From contig JABRVX010000002.1 of NCBI GenBank assembly GCA_039961735.1, positions 53,961 through 117,960 of the forward strand: DNA of 64,000 bases, read 5' to 3'. Source of the DNA: Fimbriimonadia bacterium. Its GTDB lineage: Bacteria > Armatimonadota > Fimbriimonadia > Fimbriimonadales > JABRVX01. Made by a program: the position numbers and the translations under genes. Position 1 is the first letter of the stretch. Each line of letters starts with the position of its first letter. The notes beneath the pieces are model-generated. The model was not told the DNA's origin, searched no databases, and saw only the letters and a program-made list of their open reading frames with translations. Positions 44,678 through 54,359 of this stretch are shown piece after piece.

Positions 44678-45813
44678 TCCTTTCGTGCGCCCCCGCCTTT
44701 GGGAATGCCCGAGCTCTTGCCGGTTCCCGTTCGACTAGTCAACTCCATTGACAGGACGCGGTTCGTGGCGGGGTCGAATGTCACCACGCACTCGTCGGCC
44801 TCGTTCTGCAGGCCGGGATCCTCGAAGCGCTCCGGATCCCTAATCGTCGCCAATACTCGACCGCTGAGCGTCAGCGTTCCGGCTTTCCGGTCGTAGACCG
44901 CCTTCTCAGCGGTGCCTGTCACCGTCGTCGGCTTGGCGCTCGGTGTCGTTCGCAAGGCGGTATCAACGTAGGTCAGTGCGTACTTCAGGCGACCGGTGGC
45001 AGTAGCCCTGAGCAGCACGAACTCGCTCTGGCTCCCCTTCGGCTGTCGGCCGATCACCGCCTCGATGGTTTCTGCGGACACGTCCACGCCTTGCTCCGAG
45101 GCCACCAGCCTTGCGGGCTTGCCCTTGCACACAGCGGCAATCTCGTCCATGTTGGCGAGATCGATTCGGAATGAAGTGAAGTCGCTGAGCGTTACCGTGC
45201 CGTATTGCCTAACCTGCTGCTGTGCGCCCATCACGGCAACGGCCGCGCCGAGCATCGGCACGAGCGCGGTCTTGAGCGTCATCTGCGCCTCCTTGGCATC
45301 CATCCAGACTTGTCCGACGGCAGTGTCGGCAAACACCACGTCGCACTTCCCTAGGTAGAAATCGCCTTGTCGAACCTCAACGTTCCCGGCGGCGATGATG
45401 AGGTCCTGCTTGCTCCGCCACTCGAGCCGCTCGGCAACGAGCTCGGTCCGGTGCAGCTTGCTTCCGAATCGCACTCCGCCGCTACAAGACACGATTCCGG
45501 ACGTCGCATCGGCATCGCCCGCATTCGCTTCCACCCAACCGACGAGCTTCCCTTTACGGTAGAAGCCACCCTGAAACTCCTCGAAGCTTCCTTTGGCCCC
45601 TGCATCGGAGACGCTTACCGAGCCGCTCTTCACGGACAATTTCCAGACGGGTCTTCCTTCGTTGTCGAACTTCTCTGCAACGCCCTTCTTGAAGCTGCCC
45701 GTGTCGTCGCCGATGGTGGGTGGCGGCTTGACCTCTCGCCTAGCTCCGTGCCTGTCCGAACCTCCGCATCCGGCCAAAGCAACGGCGATCCCGAGGAGGA
45801 TGCCTATCCTCAT
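44674..45813 (-). CDS. LptC-LptA-like lipoprotein
   Basis: A 379-residue protein with a lipoprotein signal (MRIGILLGIAVALAGC; lipid-bearing Cys16). Residues about 45-190 look like LptC (GRPVWKLSVKSGSVSV ... FGSKLHRTELVAERLEW ... GNVEVRQGDFYLGKCDVVF), and a second OstA/LptA-like segment begins near 225 and ends near 360 (ATVRDPERF-like repeats: GTAEKAVYDRKAGTLTLSGRVLATIRD). It would bridge the periplasm from LptB/F/G. The ATG at 45813 overlaps the rlmN stop (ATGA); extra in-frame residues to 45894 lie inside rlmN. Confidence 0.82.
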   Translation of the reverse strand: MRIGILLGIAVALAGCGGSDRHGARREVKPPPTIGDDTGSFKKGVAEKFDNEGRPVWKLSVKSGSVSVSDAGAKGSFEEFQGGFYRKGKLVGWVEANAGDADATSGIVSCSGGVRFGSKLHRTELVAERLEWRSKQDLIIAAGNVEVRQGDFYLGKCDVVFADTAVGQVWMDAKEAQMTLKTALVPMLGAAVAVMGAQQQVRQYGTVTLSDFTSFRIDLANMDEIAAVCKGKPARLVASEQGVDVSAETIEAVIGRQPKGSQSEFVLLRATATGRLKYALTYVDTALRTTPSAKPTTVTGTAEKAVYDRKAGTLTLSGRVLATIRDPERFEDPGLQNEADECVVTFDPATNRVLSMELTSRTGTGKSSGIPKGGGARKE

Positions 45814-46910
45814 GACGCCTCGGATCGAGTTGGTGGAAGCGCCAAACCGAGTGGGATAGGCTTCCCTTGGTGTCTGCCTTTGAGCTGGCCACATGCGGCG
45901 TCTATGCCGTGCCCCCGCTCTTTGCGTTGCGACACGTTCACGCCATGCTTCTCAAGCTCCACCCGAAACGCATGGACCCTGCGCGAATCGGGCCGACGAT
46001 AGCCATGACCGGTGTCCACGTAGTTGAAGGGTATGAGGTTGACCAAGCACGGGAAGCCTTTGACCAGCGAAGCGAGCCGCCGCGCTTGCTCCAGCGTATC
46101 GTTCTCGCCCGCGATCATCAGGTATTCGAAAGTCACTTTGCGCCCGGTCTTCTCGGCGTACTCGCGTGCCGCCAGCATCAGCTCGTGCACCGGCCACTTG
46201 CGGTTCACTGGCATCAAGCGCTCTCGGACCGAGTCGGTCGGGCTGTGGAGCGAGATGGCCAAGTTGATCGGCAGATCCGCCTCGGCGAGCTCCCTGATCT
46301 TCGGGACGATGCCTACGGTCGAGACGTGCATTTTCCGGTAACCGATGCCAAGCTCGTCGTGAGCGATGCGGAGCGCGGCCAGCACGGCGTCGAGGTTGAG
46401 CAGCGGCTCACCCATTCCCATTACGCCCACGTGGTCCACGCGCTTGCCCGTGACGTGCTGCAGGTGCAAGATCTGGTCTACGATCTCGCCCGCCGTGAGG
46501 TTGGTGGTGTAGCCCCCGAGACCCGTCGCGCAAAAGGTACAGCGCATAGGACAGCCCACCTGGGACGAGACGCACGAGGACATCCACTCATCCGTCTCCA
46601 ACGCGACGGCCTCGATGCCCTCGCCGCGCGAGGTGTTCAGTAGCAGCTTGGTCACGCCGTCCGTGGACACCTGCGTGCTGACATGGGTAAGCGCGGAGAT
46701 GCGATACCTCTCTGCCAGGCCTTGGCGCAATCTCGCAGGCAGGTTGGTCATCTCCTCGAAGCTCCGCGCGCCCTTTCGATACACCCACTCGGCGATCTGT
46801 CCGCCGCGGTACGGCGGTTCCCCGAGTTGCTTCGCCGTCTCGCGCAGTGTGCGAGTATCCATGCCGACGAGTGGCGGCAGGGAAGTGTTGGCAATCGTGA
46901 CGGTGGTCAA
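45810..46910 (-). CDS. rlmN: 23S rRNA (adenine-2503-C2) methyltransferase
   Basis: A 366-residue radical-SAM enzyme that methylates A2503 of 23S rRNA and A37 of some tRNAs. The cluster motif CPMRCTFC is intact, as is GGEP-like GMGEPLLN, and the C-terminal Cys in DAACGQL is the methyl-accepting one. I place the start at the TTG at 46910 because the family N-terminus (LPPLVGMDTRTLRETAKQLGEPPYRGGQI) begins a few residues later and AGGAGA lies eight bases upstream; a longer frame to 47087 crosses pth. The gene heads the rlmN-lptCA-lptB-lptF/G-DUF3084-yqgF run. Confidence 0.93.
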   Translation of the reverse strand: MTTVTIANTSLPPLVGMDTRTLRETAKQLGEPPYRGGQIAEWVYRKGARSFEEMTNLPARLRQGLAERYRISALTHVSTQVSTDGVTKLLLNTSRGEGIEAVALETDEWMSSCVSSQVGCPMRCTFCATGLGGYTTNLTAGEIVDQILHLQHVTGKRVDHVGVMGMGEPLLNLDAVLAALRIAHDELGIGYRKMHVSTVGIVPKIRELAEADLPINLAISLHSPTDSVRERLMPVNRKWPVHELMLAAREYAEKTGRKVTFEYLMIAGENDTLEQARRLASLVKGFPCLVNLIPFNYVDTGHGYRRPDSRRVHAFRVELEKHGVNVSQRKERGHGIDAACGQLKGRHQGKPIPLGLALPPTRSEAS

Positions 46911-47062
46911 GGGCGGTCTCCTGGCCGTGTCGCCCGCGGGGTCCGGCGCCGCTGAACTGCAGCCGACGCTGCGTCTCGGGGTAACTCGGCTAACGAAGTA
47001 TACCGGGGCGAGAAGGAGCGAGTTCCGAGAGGGATGGCCATCCGCACGGGTAATCTTCAGAC

Positions 47063-47671
47063 ATGCTTTTCGGTAGGCGTGGCACACCGGTCGAGCAGCC
47101 GGAGTGGCTCATCGTAGGGCTAGGCAATCCGGGGATGCAATACAGCCACACCCGACACAATATCGGCTTCCGCGCAGCCACTCTATTGGCCGAGAAACAC
47201 AAGATCAAGCTCCGCACCCGCAAGTTCAAGGCCCTATATGGCTTTGGGAAGATCGAGAACACCCCGGTGGTGATCGCCCTCCCGATGACCTACATGAACC
47301 TTTCGGGCAACGCGGTCCAGCCTCTCCTCCGACACTACGACCTAGGTCCAGATAGGCTGCTGGTGCTTGCCGACGATCTGGCACTGCCGCTTGGGCGAAT
47401 TCGTATCCGGCAGCGGGGCTCCGGCGGTGGACAGCGCGGCCTAGAACACATCATTCAGACGCTGGGGACCCAGGAATTCGCCCGGCTGCGCATCGGAATT
47501 GACCCTGCCAACCCAGGGCAAACCGTGGAGCATGTGCTGAGCGCATTCCACCGGGACGAGCAGCCCGTGGTCAAGGAGGTCTTGGAGCGCGTGGTCGCCG
47601 CCGTGCGAATGTGGCTCCGAGACGGCCCCGAGCGCACGATGAACGAGTTCAACCGCAGAACCGAGAGCTAA
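47063..47671 (+). CDS. pth: peptidyl-tRNA hydrolase
   Basis: A 202-residue enzyme that rescues peptidyl-tRNA. The N-terminal motif LIVGLGNPGMQYSHTRHNIGF contains the conserved Asn22 and catalytic His32; MTYMNLSG, LVLADDLALPLGRIRIRQRGSGGGQRGL and FARLRIGI follow in the usual order. It is divergent from rlmN, with 152 bases between starts. Ten extra residues at the N-terminus precede the usual start. Confidence 0.96.
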   Translation: MLFGRRGTPVEQPEWLIVGLGNPGMQYSHTRHNIGFRAATLLAEKHKIKLRTRKFKALYGFGKIENTPVVIALPMTYMNLSGNAVQPLLRHYDLGPDRLLVLADDLALPLGRIRIRQRGSGGGQRGLEHIIQTLGTQEFARLRIGIDPANPGQTVEHVLSAFHRDEQPVVKEVLERVVAAVRMWLRDGPERTMNEFNRRTES

Positions 47672-47737
47672 CACGTCTCTGCGGGCGAAGGTCAGGTGGA
47701 GCCGCCCCCCCTCATCGCCAGGAAGACTAATGCCGGT

Positions 47738-48730
47738 CTACTTCTTCGCGGCCCTCTTGATTGTGCATCCGAAAGACTGAGTCTCCGCCTGGGGCACGGG
47801 CCTGCCCTCCGCAACTGCCAGGAGCGTGTCTCGAAGGTAGTTCTTCGTAACTTTCGAGGGCTCCGTCTGATCGTCAATCGCCCCGCGATAGATGAGCTTC
47901 CGTTCCGGGCTCAGCAGAATCACCTCGGGCGTGCGAGACGCACGAAACATGTCCGCCACGCGGGACTCCCGGTCTATCACGATGGGAAACTTCATGCGAC
48001 CAGCCATCTCTTTGATCTGAGCGTCGGGGTCGGTTGCGTTGGAGTTCACGCCGATGATCACGAACCCTTTGCCAGAAAACTCCTCGGCGATTGCGTTCAT
48101 CCGGTCGTCGTACGCCCTGCTGACGGGGCACATCGGGGAGACGAAGAGAATCAGAATCCCTTTCTCCGCCTTGACCTCCGATAGCCGCCACTCCTTGCCA
48201 GATGCCTCCTGGAGCTGAAAGTCCGGCAGTCCGGCCGCCTTCTCCACGAACGCCAGGATCTGCTCCGCATCCTTTGCAGGGTCCACCTTCTCGAACACCT
48301 GGGCGACCCGGCCGTCCGGAGCTATCACGATCGTAGTACGTGAGGCGACTCCGGCCTTCGTCATGACGCCGTATGCGGTGGCTGCCGTCCCGTCTGGGTC
48401 CGCGAGCAGGGTGTGCTTCAGCCCTTCCTTGTCGCAGAACTGCTTTTGGTCCTCTACGGTGTTCACGCTGACGCCGAACACGCGCACCCCCAGCTTCTCG
48501 AAGGCGGCGAGGTGCTGCGAGAGCGAGCGGTTTTGCACTGTGCATCCGCTCGTCATGGACTTCGGGTAGAAAGCCAGGGCGACCCAGTTACCCCTGAGCT
48601 GCTTCAGCGAGTGCATGGTACCGTTCTGGTCAGGAAGTTGGAAGTCCGGGGCGGTGTCTCCGACGTTCGGGACCGCACCTACACGCATAACGCCGCTCGC
48701 CAGCACGGCGGCTACCAGAGTTCTCAGCAT
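47738..48730 (-). CDS. exported peroxiredoxin + thioredoxin-like tandem protein
   Basis: A 330-residue protein with a signal peptide (about 1-20). The first domain (about 21-165) is a BCP-type peroxiredoxin with GDTAPDFQLPDQNG and Cys63 in SMTSGCTVQNRS; the usual second Cys five residues later is absent. The second domain (about 170-310) is thioredoxin-like (GILILFVSPMCPVSRAYDDRM), with one Cys and Pro-Val-Ser in place of CxxC. It would reduce peroxides in the periplasm. The double-domain form is uncommon in my experience. It lies convergent to pth. Confidence 0.85.
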   Translation of the reverse strand: MLRTLVAAVLASGVMRVGAVPNVGDTAPDFQLPDQNGTMHSLKQLRGNWVALAFYPKSMTSGCTVQNRSLSQHLAAFEKLGVRVFGVSVNTVEDQKQFCDKEGLKHTLLADPDGTAATAYGVMTKAGVASRTTIVIAPDGRVAQVFEKVDPAKDAEQILAFVEKAAGLPDFQLQEASGKEWRLSEVKAEKGILILFVSPMCPVSRAYDDRMNAIAEEFSGKGFVIIGVNSNATDPDAQIKEMAGRMKFPIVIDRESRVADMFRASRTPEVILLSPERKLIYRGAIDDQTEPSKVTKNYLRDTLLAVAEGRPVPQAETQSFGCTIKRAAKK

Positions 48731-48781
48731 GTTCGAGAATCCCCCCGCAATCTGGATATGCGCCTGTCGCGCTTTAGAGTC

Positions 48782-49813
48782 CTACGACTCGTTCGGCCCC
48801 GGAGTGTCCGATTCGGGCCCGTTCGCGCCAGGAAGGGTTTTTCCACCGCTGAAGATCTCGGCAATTACGTCCTCTACGGATGGTTCGGCAATCGTGATGT
48901 CCGAGACGGGCAGAGCCGCCAATACCCCCGCCGCCGCTTGACTCGTCTCGCCTCGTGGCACCTCGATGTCCGCGGCGTCCTCCGTGTGACGTACCACGCG
49001 CCCGAACCGGCCCAAGTCTTCCGGGGACACAGCTCGGTCGAACTGCAGCTTGAGCAACCGATGGCTGCCGTAGGATTTTAGGAGCTTGCCCAAACGGTCA
49101 TCGTAGAGAAGTCGCCCGTGGTCGATGATGAGTACCCGATCGCATAGAGCCTGCACGTCCTGCATGTAGTGGCTGGTGAGCAGGATAGTGGTGTGGTCGC
49201 GGCGATTGGTCTCTAGTAGGAACTCCCGTATGCGCTTCTGCGAAACGAGATCGAGCCCAATGGTGGGCTCGTCCAAGAACACCACCTTTGGCCGGTGGAG
49301 CAGCGCGGCGATCAACTCGCACTTCATCCGTTCACCCAATGAAAGCCGTCGGACCTGGGTGCGAAGTTTGTCCGTGACCTGCAGTGCCTCCGCCAGCTCG
49401 GTCAGTCGCACCTTGAAATCGGCCTCGGACACCTCGTAAAGCTCCTTGTATAGGCGCAACGAGTCGTAGACGGCGAGGTCCCACCAAAGCTGCATCTTCT
49501 GCCCCATCACCAGCGCGATCTGGCGCAGCATCCGTGTGTCGCGCTTCCACGGAGTGTAGCCGAGGACGGATGCCTCGCCCGATGAAGGGAACAGGATGCC
49601 GGTGAGCATCTTCAGAGTGGTAGTCTTGCCCGCGCCGTTCGGACCGAGAAACCCGACCAGCTCGCCCTCCTCGATGCCGAAACTGACGTCTTGCACGGCC
49701 TTGACTTCGAACTTCTTGCGGGTGACCAGGCTCCGGAGGGCGCCCAGGGTCCCGGGCTCCTTCTTGTGGGACACGAACGAGCGGCAGAGGTGCTCCGCGA
49801 CCACCACGGGCAT
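48782..49813 (-). CDS. ABC-2 type transporter ATP-binding protein without nearby permease
   Basis: A 343-residue ATPase with Walker A GPNGAGKTT, signature LSLGERMKCELIAAL, Walker B VVFLDEPTIGLD and H-loop SHYM. The insert GALRSLVTRKKFEVKAVQDVSF at the N-terminus and LALVMGQKMQLWWD-like segment place it with the ABC-2 export (daunorubicin/ABC-type multidrug) ATPases. The C-terminus has a 60-residue extra domain. No ABC-2 permease is found beside it in the window. The start at 49813 (MPVVVAEHL) is my choice over the GTG at 49837. Confidence 0.88.
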   Translation of the reverse strand: MPVVVAEHLCRSFVSHKKEPGTLGALRSLVTRKKFEVKAVQDVSFGIEEGELVGFLGPNGAGKTTTLKMLTGILFPSSGEASVLGYTPWKRDTRMLRQIALVMGQKMQLWWDLAVYDSLRLYKELYEVSEADFKVRLTELAEALQVTDKLRTQVRRLSLGERMKCELIAALLHRPKVVFLDEPTIGLDLVSQKRIREFLLETNRRDHTTILLTSHYMQDVQALCDRVLIIDHGRLLYDDRLGKLLKSYGSHRLLKLQFDRAVSPEDLGRFGRVVRHTEDAADIEVPRGETSQAAAGVLAALPVSDITIAEPSVEDVIAEIFSGGKTLPGANGPESDTPGPNES

Positions 49814-49867
49814 AGCCGGAAGTGTACCTGGGGGCACTAACCTCTGGTGCCGACCTAGGCGGGAGGA

Positions 49868-51292
49868 CTACCCCGGGTCGTAGCCCATCGTGAAGGGTTG
49901 GCTCGTCGTCGAGACCACGGCTTGCCAGAACTGGCCCTTCGCGTCCACCTGCTTGCGCTCACCCACCACCAGGTGCAGCGGAACGTGCGTGAACTCACCG
50001 TTCCAGTAGCCGGTCAGCATGTTCGTGCGCCCGGCCATCGCCGCGTGCACCGCGTTCTGAGCCAGAAGCTGACAGAACACTGCGTCCGAAGGGTCGGCCC
50101 GCGCTCCTCGGATGGTATAGCTCGGGTCCAGGTAGCGCAGGTTGATGGTGATGTTTCGAGCCGAGAAGTACTCGGTGATGGCCGTTCGGAGGAAAGCGCC
50201 GACGTCTTTCAATTTCAGGTTGCCGGAGGCATCGTGGTCTGGCTCCCCGGGTTGGAGATCCTGGCCCGCACCCTCGGCGGCAACGATCACTGCATGGTTG
50301 TTTTTCTGCAGCCGCTTCTCCAGTGAGGCCATCAGTCCATCTTCGCCGTCCAGTCGGAACGGCTGCTCGGGGATCAGGCAGAAGTCCACCTCGCTGTTCG
50401 CGAGCGTCGCGTAGGCGGCGATCCAGCCCGAGGTTCGGCCCATCAGCTTCACGAGACCGATGCCGTTCGGCACTCCCCGTGCTTCGGTATGCGCGGCCGC
50501 GATGACACTTCGCGCTTCGGACACCGCAGTGATGAAGCCGAACGACTGCGAGATGTACATGATGTCGTTGTCAATCGTCTTCGGCAGCCCGACGATACCG
50601 ATCTTCAGCCCGCGGCGTTCGATCTCCTCGGCCATAAGCGCGGCAGCCCGCTGCGTGCCGTCTCCTCCGAGGGTAAACAGGACTCGGATGTTCATCCGCT
50701 CCAGCGTGTCCACCATCTCGCCGATGTCTTGGTGGCCGCGCGAGGAGCCGAGAATCGTGCCGCCGTGGTATTGGATGCCGCCCACGCTCTTGGGGGTCAG
50801 CTCCATCACCTCGTGGCCGTAGGAGGCGACGAGCCCTTGGTACCCGTAGCGGAACCCGATCACCGGGAGCGTGCCGTAGTTGTTGCACAGCTCAATGACC
50901 AGAGCCCGGATTACGTCGTTCAAGCCGGGACAAAGTCCCCCGCAGGTCACGATGCCGCAACGCAGCTTCTTGGGGTCGAAGTATATCTTTTCGCGCGGCC
51001 CTGCACGCTCGAATGCTGGCGGCGGAGATCCGTCGGACGTCGCCTTCGCAAGCTCGTCGGGGCAGGTGTGATACAGCACTTGCGCGCCGTCCGGCACGAA
51101 GCTAGCCTCCTTGAGTGGTGAGGCGACGGTGCAGGGACCGAGTCGGGCTACCGTGAGATCGGTCGGTGCCTTCATAGAATCGTCTGAGGATACCTGCTCG
51201 GATTCGCTTTCCAGTACCACCAAGTGTGGCGTGGTCCCAGAGGACTCGCCGTCGTTCAGGCTCGGGTTCGGATACATCTCGGGCAGACTCAC
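49868..51292 (-). CDS. 6-phosphofructokinase, plant/trypanosome-type
   Basis: A 474-residue [17 protein letters not shown] (118-131), GGDGT (209-213) and PKTIDND (237-243). The Gly at the first discriminating position together with Lys in PKTIDND marks the plant/trypanosome/spirochaete group, generally ATP-dependent, rather than the E. coli type (PGTIDND) or the pyrophosphate type (GGDD). The first 100 residues are a poorly conserved extension, as in that group. The start is the GTG at 51292, six bases after GGAGG. It converges on nothing, being divergent from the pseudopilin gene. Confidence 0.92.
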   Translation of the reverse strand: MSLPEMYPNPSLNDGESSGTTPHLVVLESESEQVSSDDSMKAPTDLTVARLGPCTVASPLKEASFVPDGAQVLYHTCPDELAKATSDGSPPPAFERAGPREKIYFDPKKLRCGIVTCGGLCPGLNDVIRALVIELCNNYGTLPVIGFRYGYQGLVASYGHEVMELTPKSVGGIQYHGGTILGSSRGHQDIGEMVDTLERMNIRVLFTLGGDGTQRAAALMAEEIERRGLKIGIVGLPKTIDNDIMYISQSFGFITAVSEARSVIAAAHTEARGVPNGIGLVKLMGRTSGWIAAYATLANSEVDFCLIPEQPFRLDGEDGLMASLEKRLQKNNHAVIVAAEGAGQDLQPGEPDHDASGNLKLKDVGAFLRTAITEYFSARNITINLRYLDPSYTIRGARADPSDAVFCQLLAQNAVHAAMAGRTNMLTGYWNGEFTHVPLHLVVGERKQVDAKGQFWQAVVSTTSQPFTMGYDPG

Positions 51293-51337
51293 GTGGTTCC
51301 TCCGGGTCCCATTGTTCAGATTTGGTCAAAGCCGCGA

Positions 51338-51343
51338 TATAAT
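51338..51343 (+). promoter_or_regulatory. -10 element of the pseudopilin gene
   Basis: A perfect TATAAT 25 bases before the ATG. The best -35 at 17 bases is TTCAGA, a weak match; AGGAGGT at 51353-51359 is the ribosome-binding site. Confidence 0.6.
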
Positions 51344-51367
51344 CTTGTTTGCAGGAGGTCCCCTCGC

Positions 51368-52186
51368 ATGAAACGCGTCAGAAGGGCATTCACTCTCATC
51401 GAGCTCCTGGTTGTTATCGCCATCATCGCAATCCTAGCGGCCATTCTTTTCCCCGTGTTCGCACAGGCGCGCGAGGCGGCGAAGCAGTCCATGTGCCTTA
51501 GCAATGCCAAGCAGATTGGCCTAGGGCATGAGCTCTACCTTAGCAACCACGACGGACGCTTCATCGTTCTCAACGACTTCCGCGGACCGGAGTCGATATG
51601 GGGTTGGACCAACAAGATCAACCCCTACATCAAGACGAAAGGCAAGACGGACCTCGGCGTCTTCAAGTGCCCCTCGTCGAGCTATCAGTATGGGTTCATC
51701 GCCAGCGCTTGGGCGATGTCTTATCCCGGCTTTTCCCTACGAGACGATGCGGGGAACATCGTGATCTCACCGGGTATGAAGACGGTGAACCTGCTCAAGG
51801 AGCCTGCGAAGGCTATCTACGCTTTCGACACGGGCCGACGCAATGGGCAGGAAGCGACTCGCCAGAACGACCAAGGCTGTTTTTTCCGAGGGCAGCTGGA
51901 TGACCCGGTTGCTGGTGATCCCGACCCTTCGAACGAGAATGCAATCGAGTCGGATCCGGGTGTAACTTGGAACGGCTTGAAGCGTACAGGCTGGTACTGT
52001 GCCCCTTACTGTCTGTGCATGTATACGCCTACCTCTGGGCCCGAAGCGGGCAACAAGCTGTATGGTAGCCATCGAAGGCAGGGACATTCCGTGATCTTCG
52101 TAGACGGCCACGCCAAGGCATGGTCGAATTGGCCGGGCGGCGAACCCGAGCGCCTCGGCTATTGGTACACCTACGGCGTGCACTAG
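51368..52186 (+). CDS. type II pseudopilin-like protein with H-x9-DG motif
   Basis: A 272-residue protein. A short basic leader is followed by the prepilin cleavage/methylation site and hydrophobic helix [20 protein letters not shown] (8-27), with the conserved Glu five residues into the mature protein. The C-terminal 'H-x9-DG' ([14 protein letters not shown]) is typical of the large DUF1559-like families in Planctomycetes and Armatimonadota. Such proteins are thought to form surface pseudopili or to be exported by a type II system. Eight Cys residues may form disulfides. Single-gene unit with its own terminator. Confidence 0.93.
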   Translation: MKRVRRAFTLIELLVVIAIIAILAAILFPVFAQAREAAKQSMCLSNAKQIGLGHELYLSNHDGRFIVLNDFRGPESIWGWTNKINPYIKTKGKTDLGVFKCPSSSYQYGFIASAWAMSYPGFSLRDDAGNIVISPGMKTVNLLKEPAKAIYAFDTGRRNGQEATRQNDQGCFFRGQLDDPVAGDPDPSNENAIESDPGVTWNGLKRTGWYCAPYCLCMYTPTSGPEAGNKLYGSHRRQGHSVIFVDGHAKAWSNWPGGEPERLGYWYTYGVH

Positions 52187-52209
52187 ACCTACATCTATCT
52201 CGTGGGATG

Positions 52210-52235
52210 GGCCTCGGCATTCTGCCGGGGCCTTT
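52210..52235 (+). terminator. terminator of the pseudopilin gene
   Basis: GGCCTCGGCA (52210-52219), loop TTC, TGCCGGGGCC (52223-52232) with one G-T pair, then TTTCC. It is 24 bases past the stop. Confidence 0.8.
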
Positions 52236-52425
52236 CCGCTATGGCATCGTACGCCATCGCCCTGATGGCAGCCGATCATCCCCAGAGGGTCGTCTAGACG
52301 GGTGGTTCGAGGCCATGGGGCAACGCGTCACCGGTGTGGAGAGTGTAGCAGGTGCTATCAGCGACGCGTGAGCACAGTGGTAGGGTCGCTCGACGCTCCG
52401 GTGATATGGTCGGTGCAGAAAAGGA
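52236..52425. other. intergenic stretch without recognisable features
   Basis: Between the pseudopilin terminator and the 16S terminator I find no tRNA, no 23S or 5S sequence, and no convincing reading frame. Confidence 0.6.
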
Positions 52426-52451
52426 AAAAGCGCGAGCCTGCTCGCGCTTTT
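52426..52451 (-). terminator. terminator of the 16S rRNA unit
   Basis: AAAAGCGCGAG (52426-52436), loop CCTG, CTCGCGCTTTT (52441-52451): eleven perfect pairs with a T-run on the minus strand (and an A/T run on the other side, so it may work in both directions). It lies about 100 bases past the 16S 3' end. Confidence 0.9.
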
Positions 52452-52501
52452 CAATGGTCCGAATTCCCAAGCTGCAGTGACGCGAGTTCGCTGAAGACTA
52501 G

Positions 52502-52518
52502 GCAGGTTGTTCGAGTGG
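52502..52518 (-). other. 3' arm of the 16S processing stem
   Basis: In the transcript this reads CACTCGAACAACCTGCC and pairs with the leader at 54129-54146 (six plus eight pairs around a small internal loop), forming an RNase III-type stem around pre-16S rRNA. Confidence 0.65.
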
Positions 52519-52554
52519 GTGTGTTAGTCGAGAGTCGTGAGTAACTCCCTTAGA

Positions 52555-54074
<1,520 letters not shown>

Positions 54075-54075
<1 letters not shown>

Positions 54076-54122
54076 AAACGTAATGTTACCTACGTTTCGA
54101 CGATAGATCCGTTGACGGATCT
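54075..54122 (-). other. two hairpins in the 16S leader
   Basis: GAAACGTA (54075-54082) pairs with TACGTTTC (54091-54098), and AGATCCG (54105-54111) pairs with CGGATCT (54116-54122) around TTGA. They sit directly before mature 16S and are probably pre-rRNA structure. Confidence 0.6.
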
Positions 54123-54128
54123 GGACCA

Positions 54129-54146
54129 CACTCGCGCAAACCTACC
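54129..54146 (-). other. 5' arm of the 16S processing stem
   Basis: In the transcript this reads GGTAGGTTTGCGCGAGTG and is complementary to the trailer at 52502-52518. Confidence 0.65.
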
Positions 54147-54192
54147 TAGTTTTCAACGAACTCGAAAGCCTCCTCTTGCAGAGGCGAGAAGC

Positions 54193-54222
54193 AGTATAGC
54201 AAGGCCCGACCCGCCGAGTCAA
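54193..54222 (-). promoter_or_regulatory. 16S rRNA promoter
   Basis: TTGACT (54217-54222), an 18-base spacer and TATACT (54193-54198) on the minus strand, about 118 bases before mature 16S. Confidence 0.85.
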
Positions 54223-54290
54223 GCCCGCCGGCTAAAATTCTCGGAGAAATCTCGCCAGATTCTCGCCAGTCCCAATCATCGGCTAAAGCC

Positions 54291-54319
54291 TTGCAGCCTC
54301 CCCGGACCCGTGGTAGAGT
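54291..54319 (+). promoter_or_regulatory. promoter of the esterase gene
   Basis: TTGCAG (54291-54296), a 17-base spacer and TAGAGT (54314-54319), 41 bases before the ATG at 54360; GGGAAAG is the likely ribosome-binding site. Confidence 0.65.
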
Positions 54320-54359
54320 GAACCCGGTCTCATCACTTATACGATGCTGCGTGGGAAAG

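Noticed and set aside
52236..52425. tRNA gene after 16S (GGTTCGAGGCC present)
   Set aside because: No acceptor stem or anticodon arm can be formed around it.
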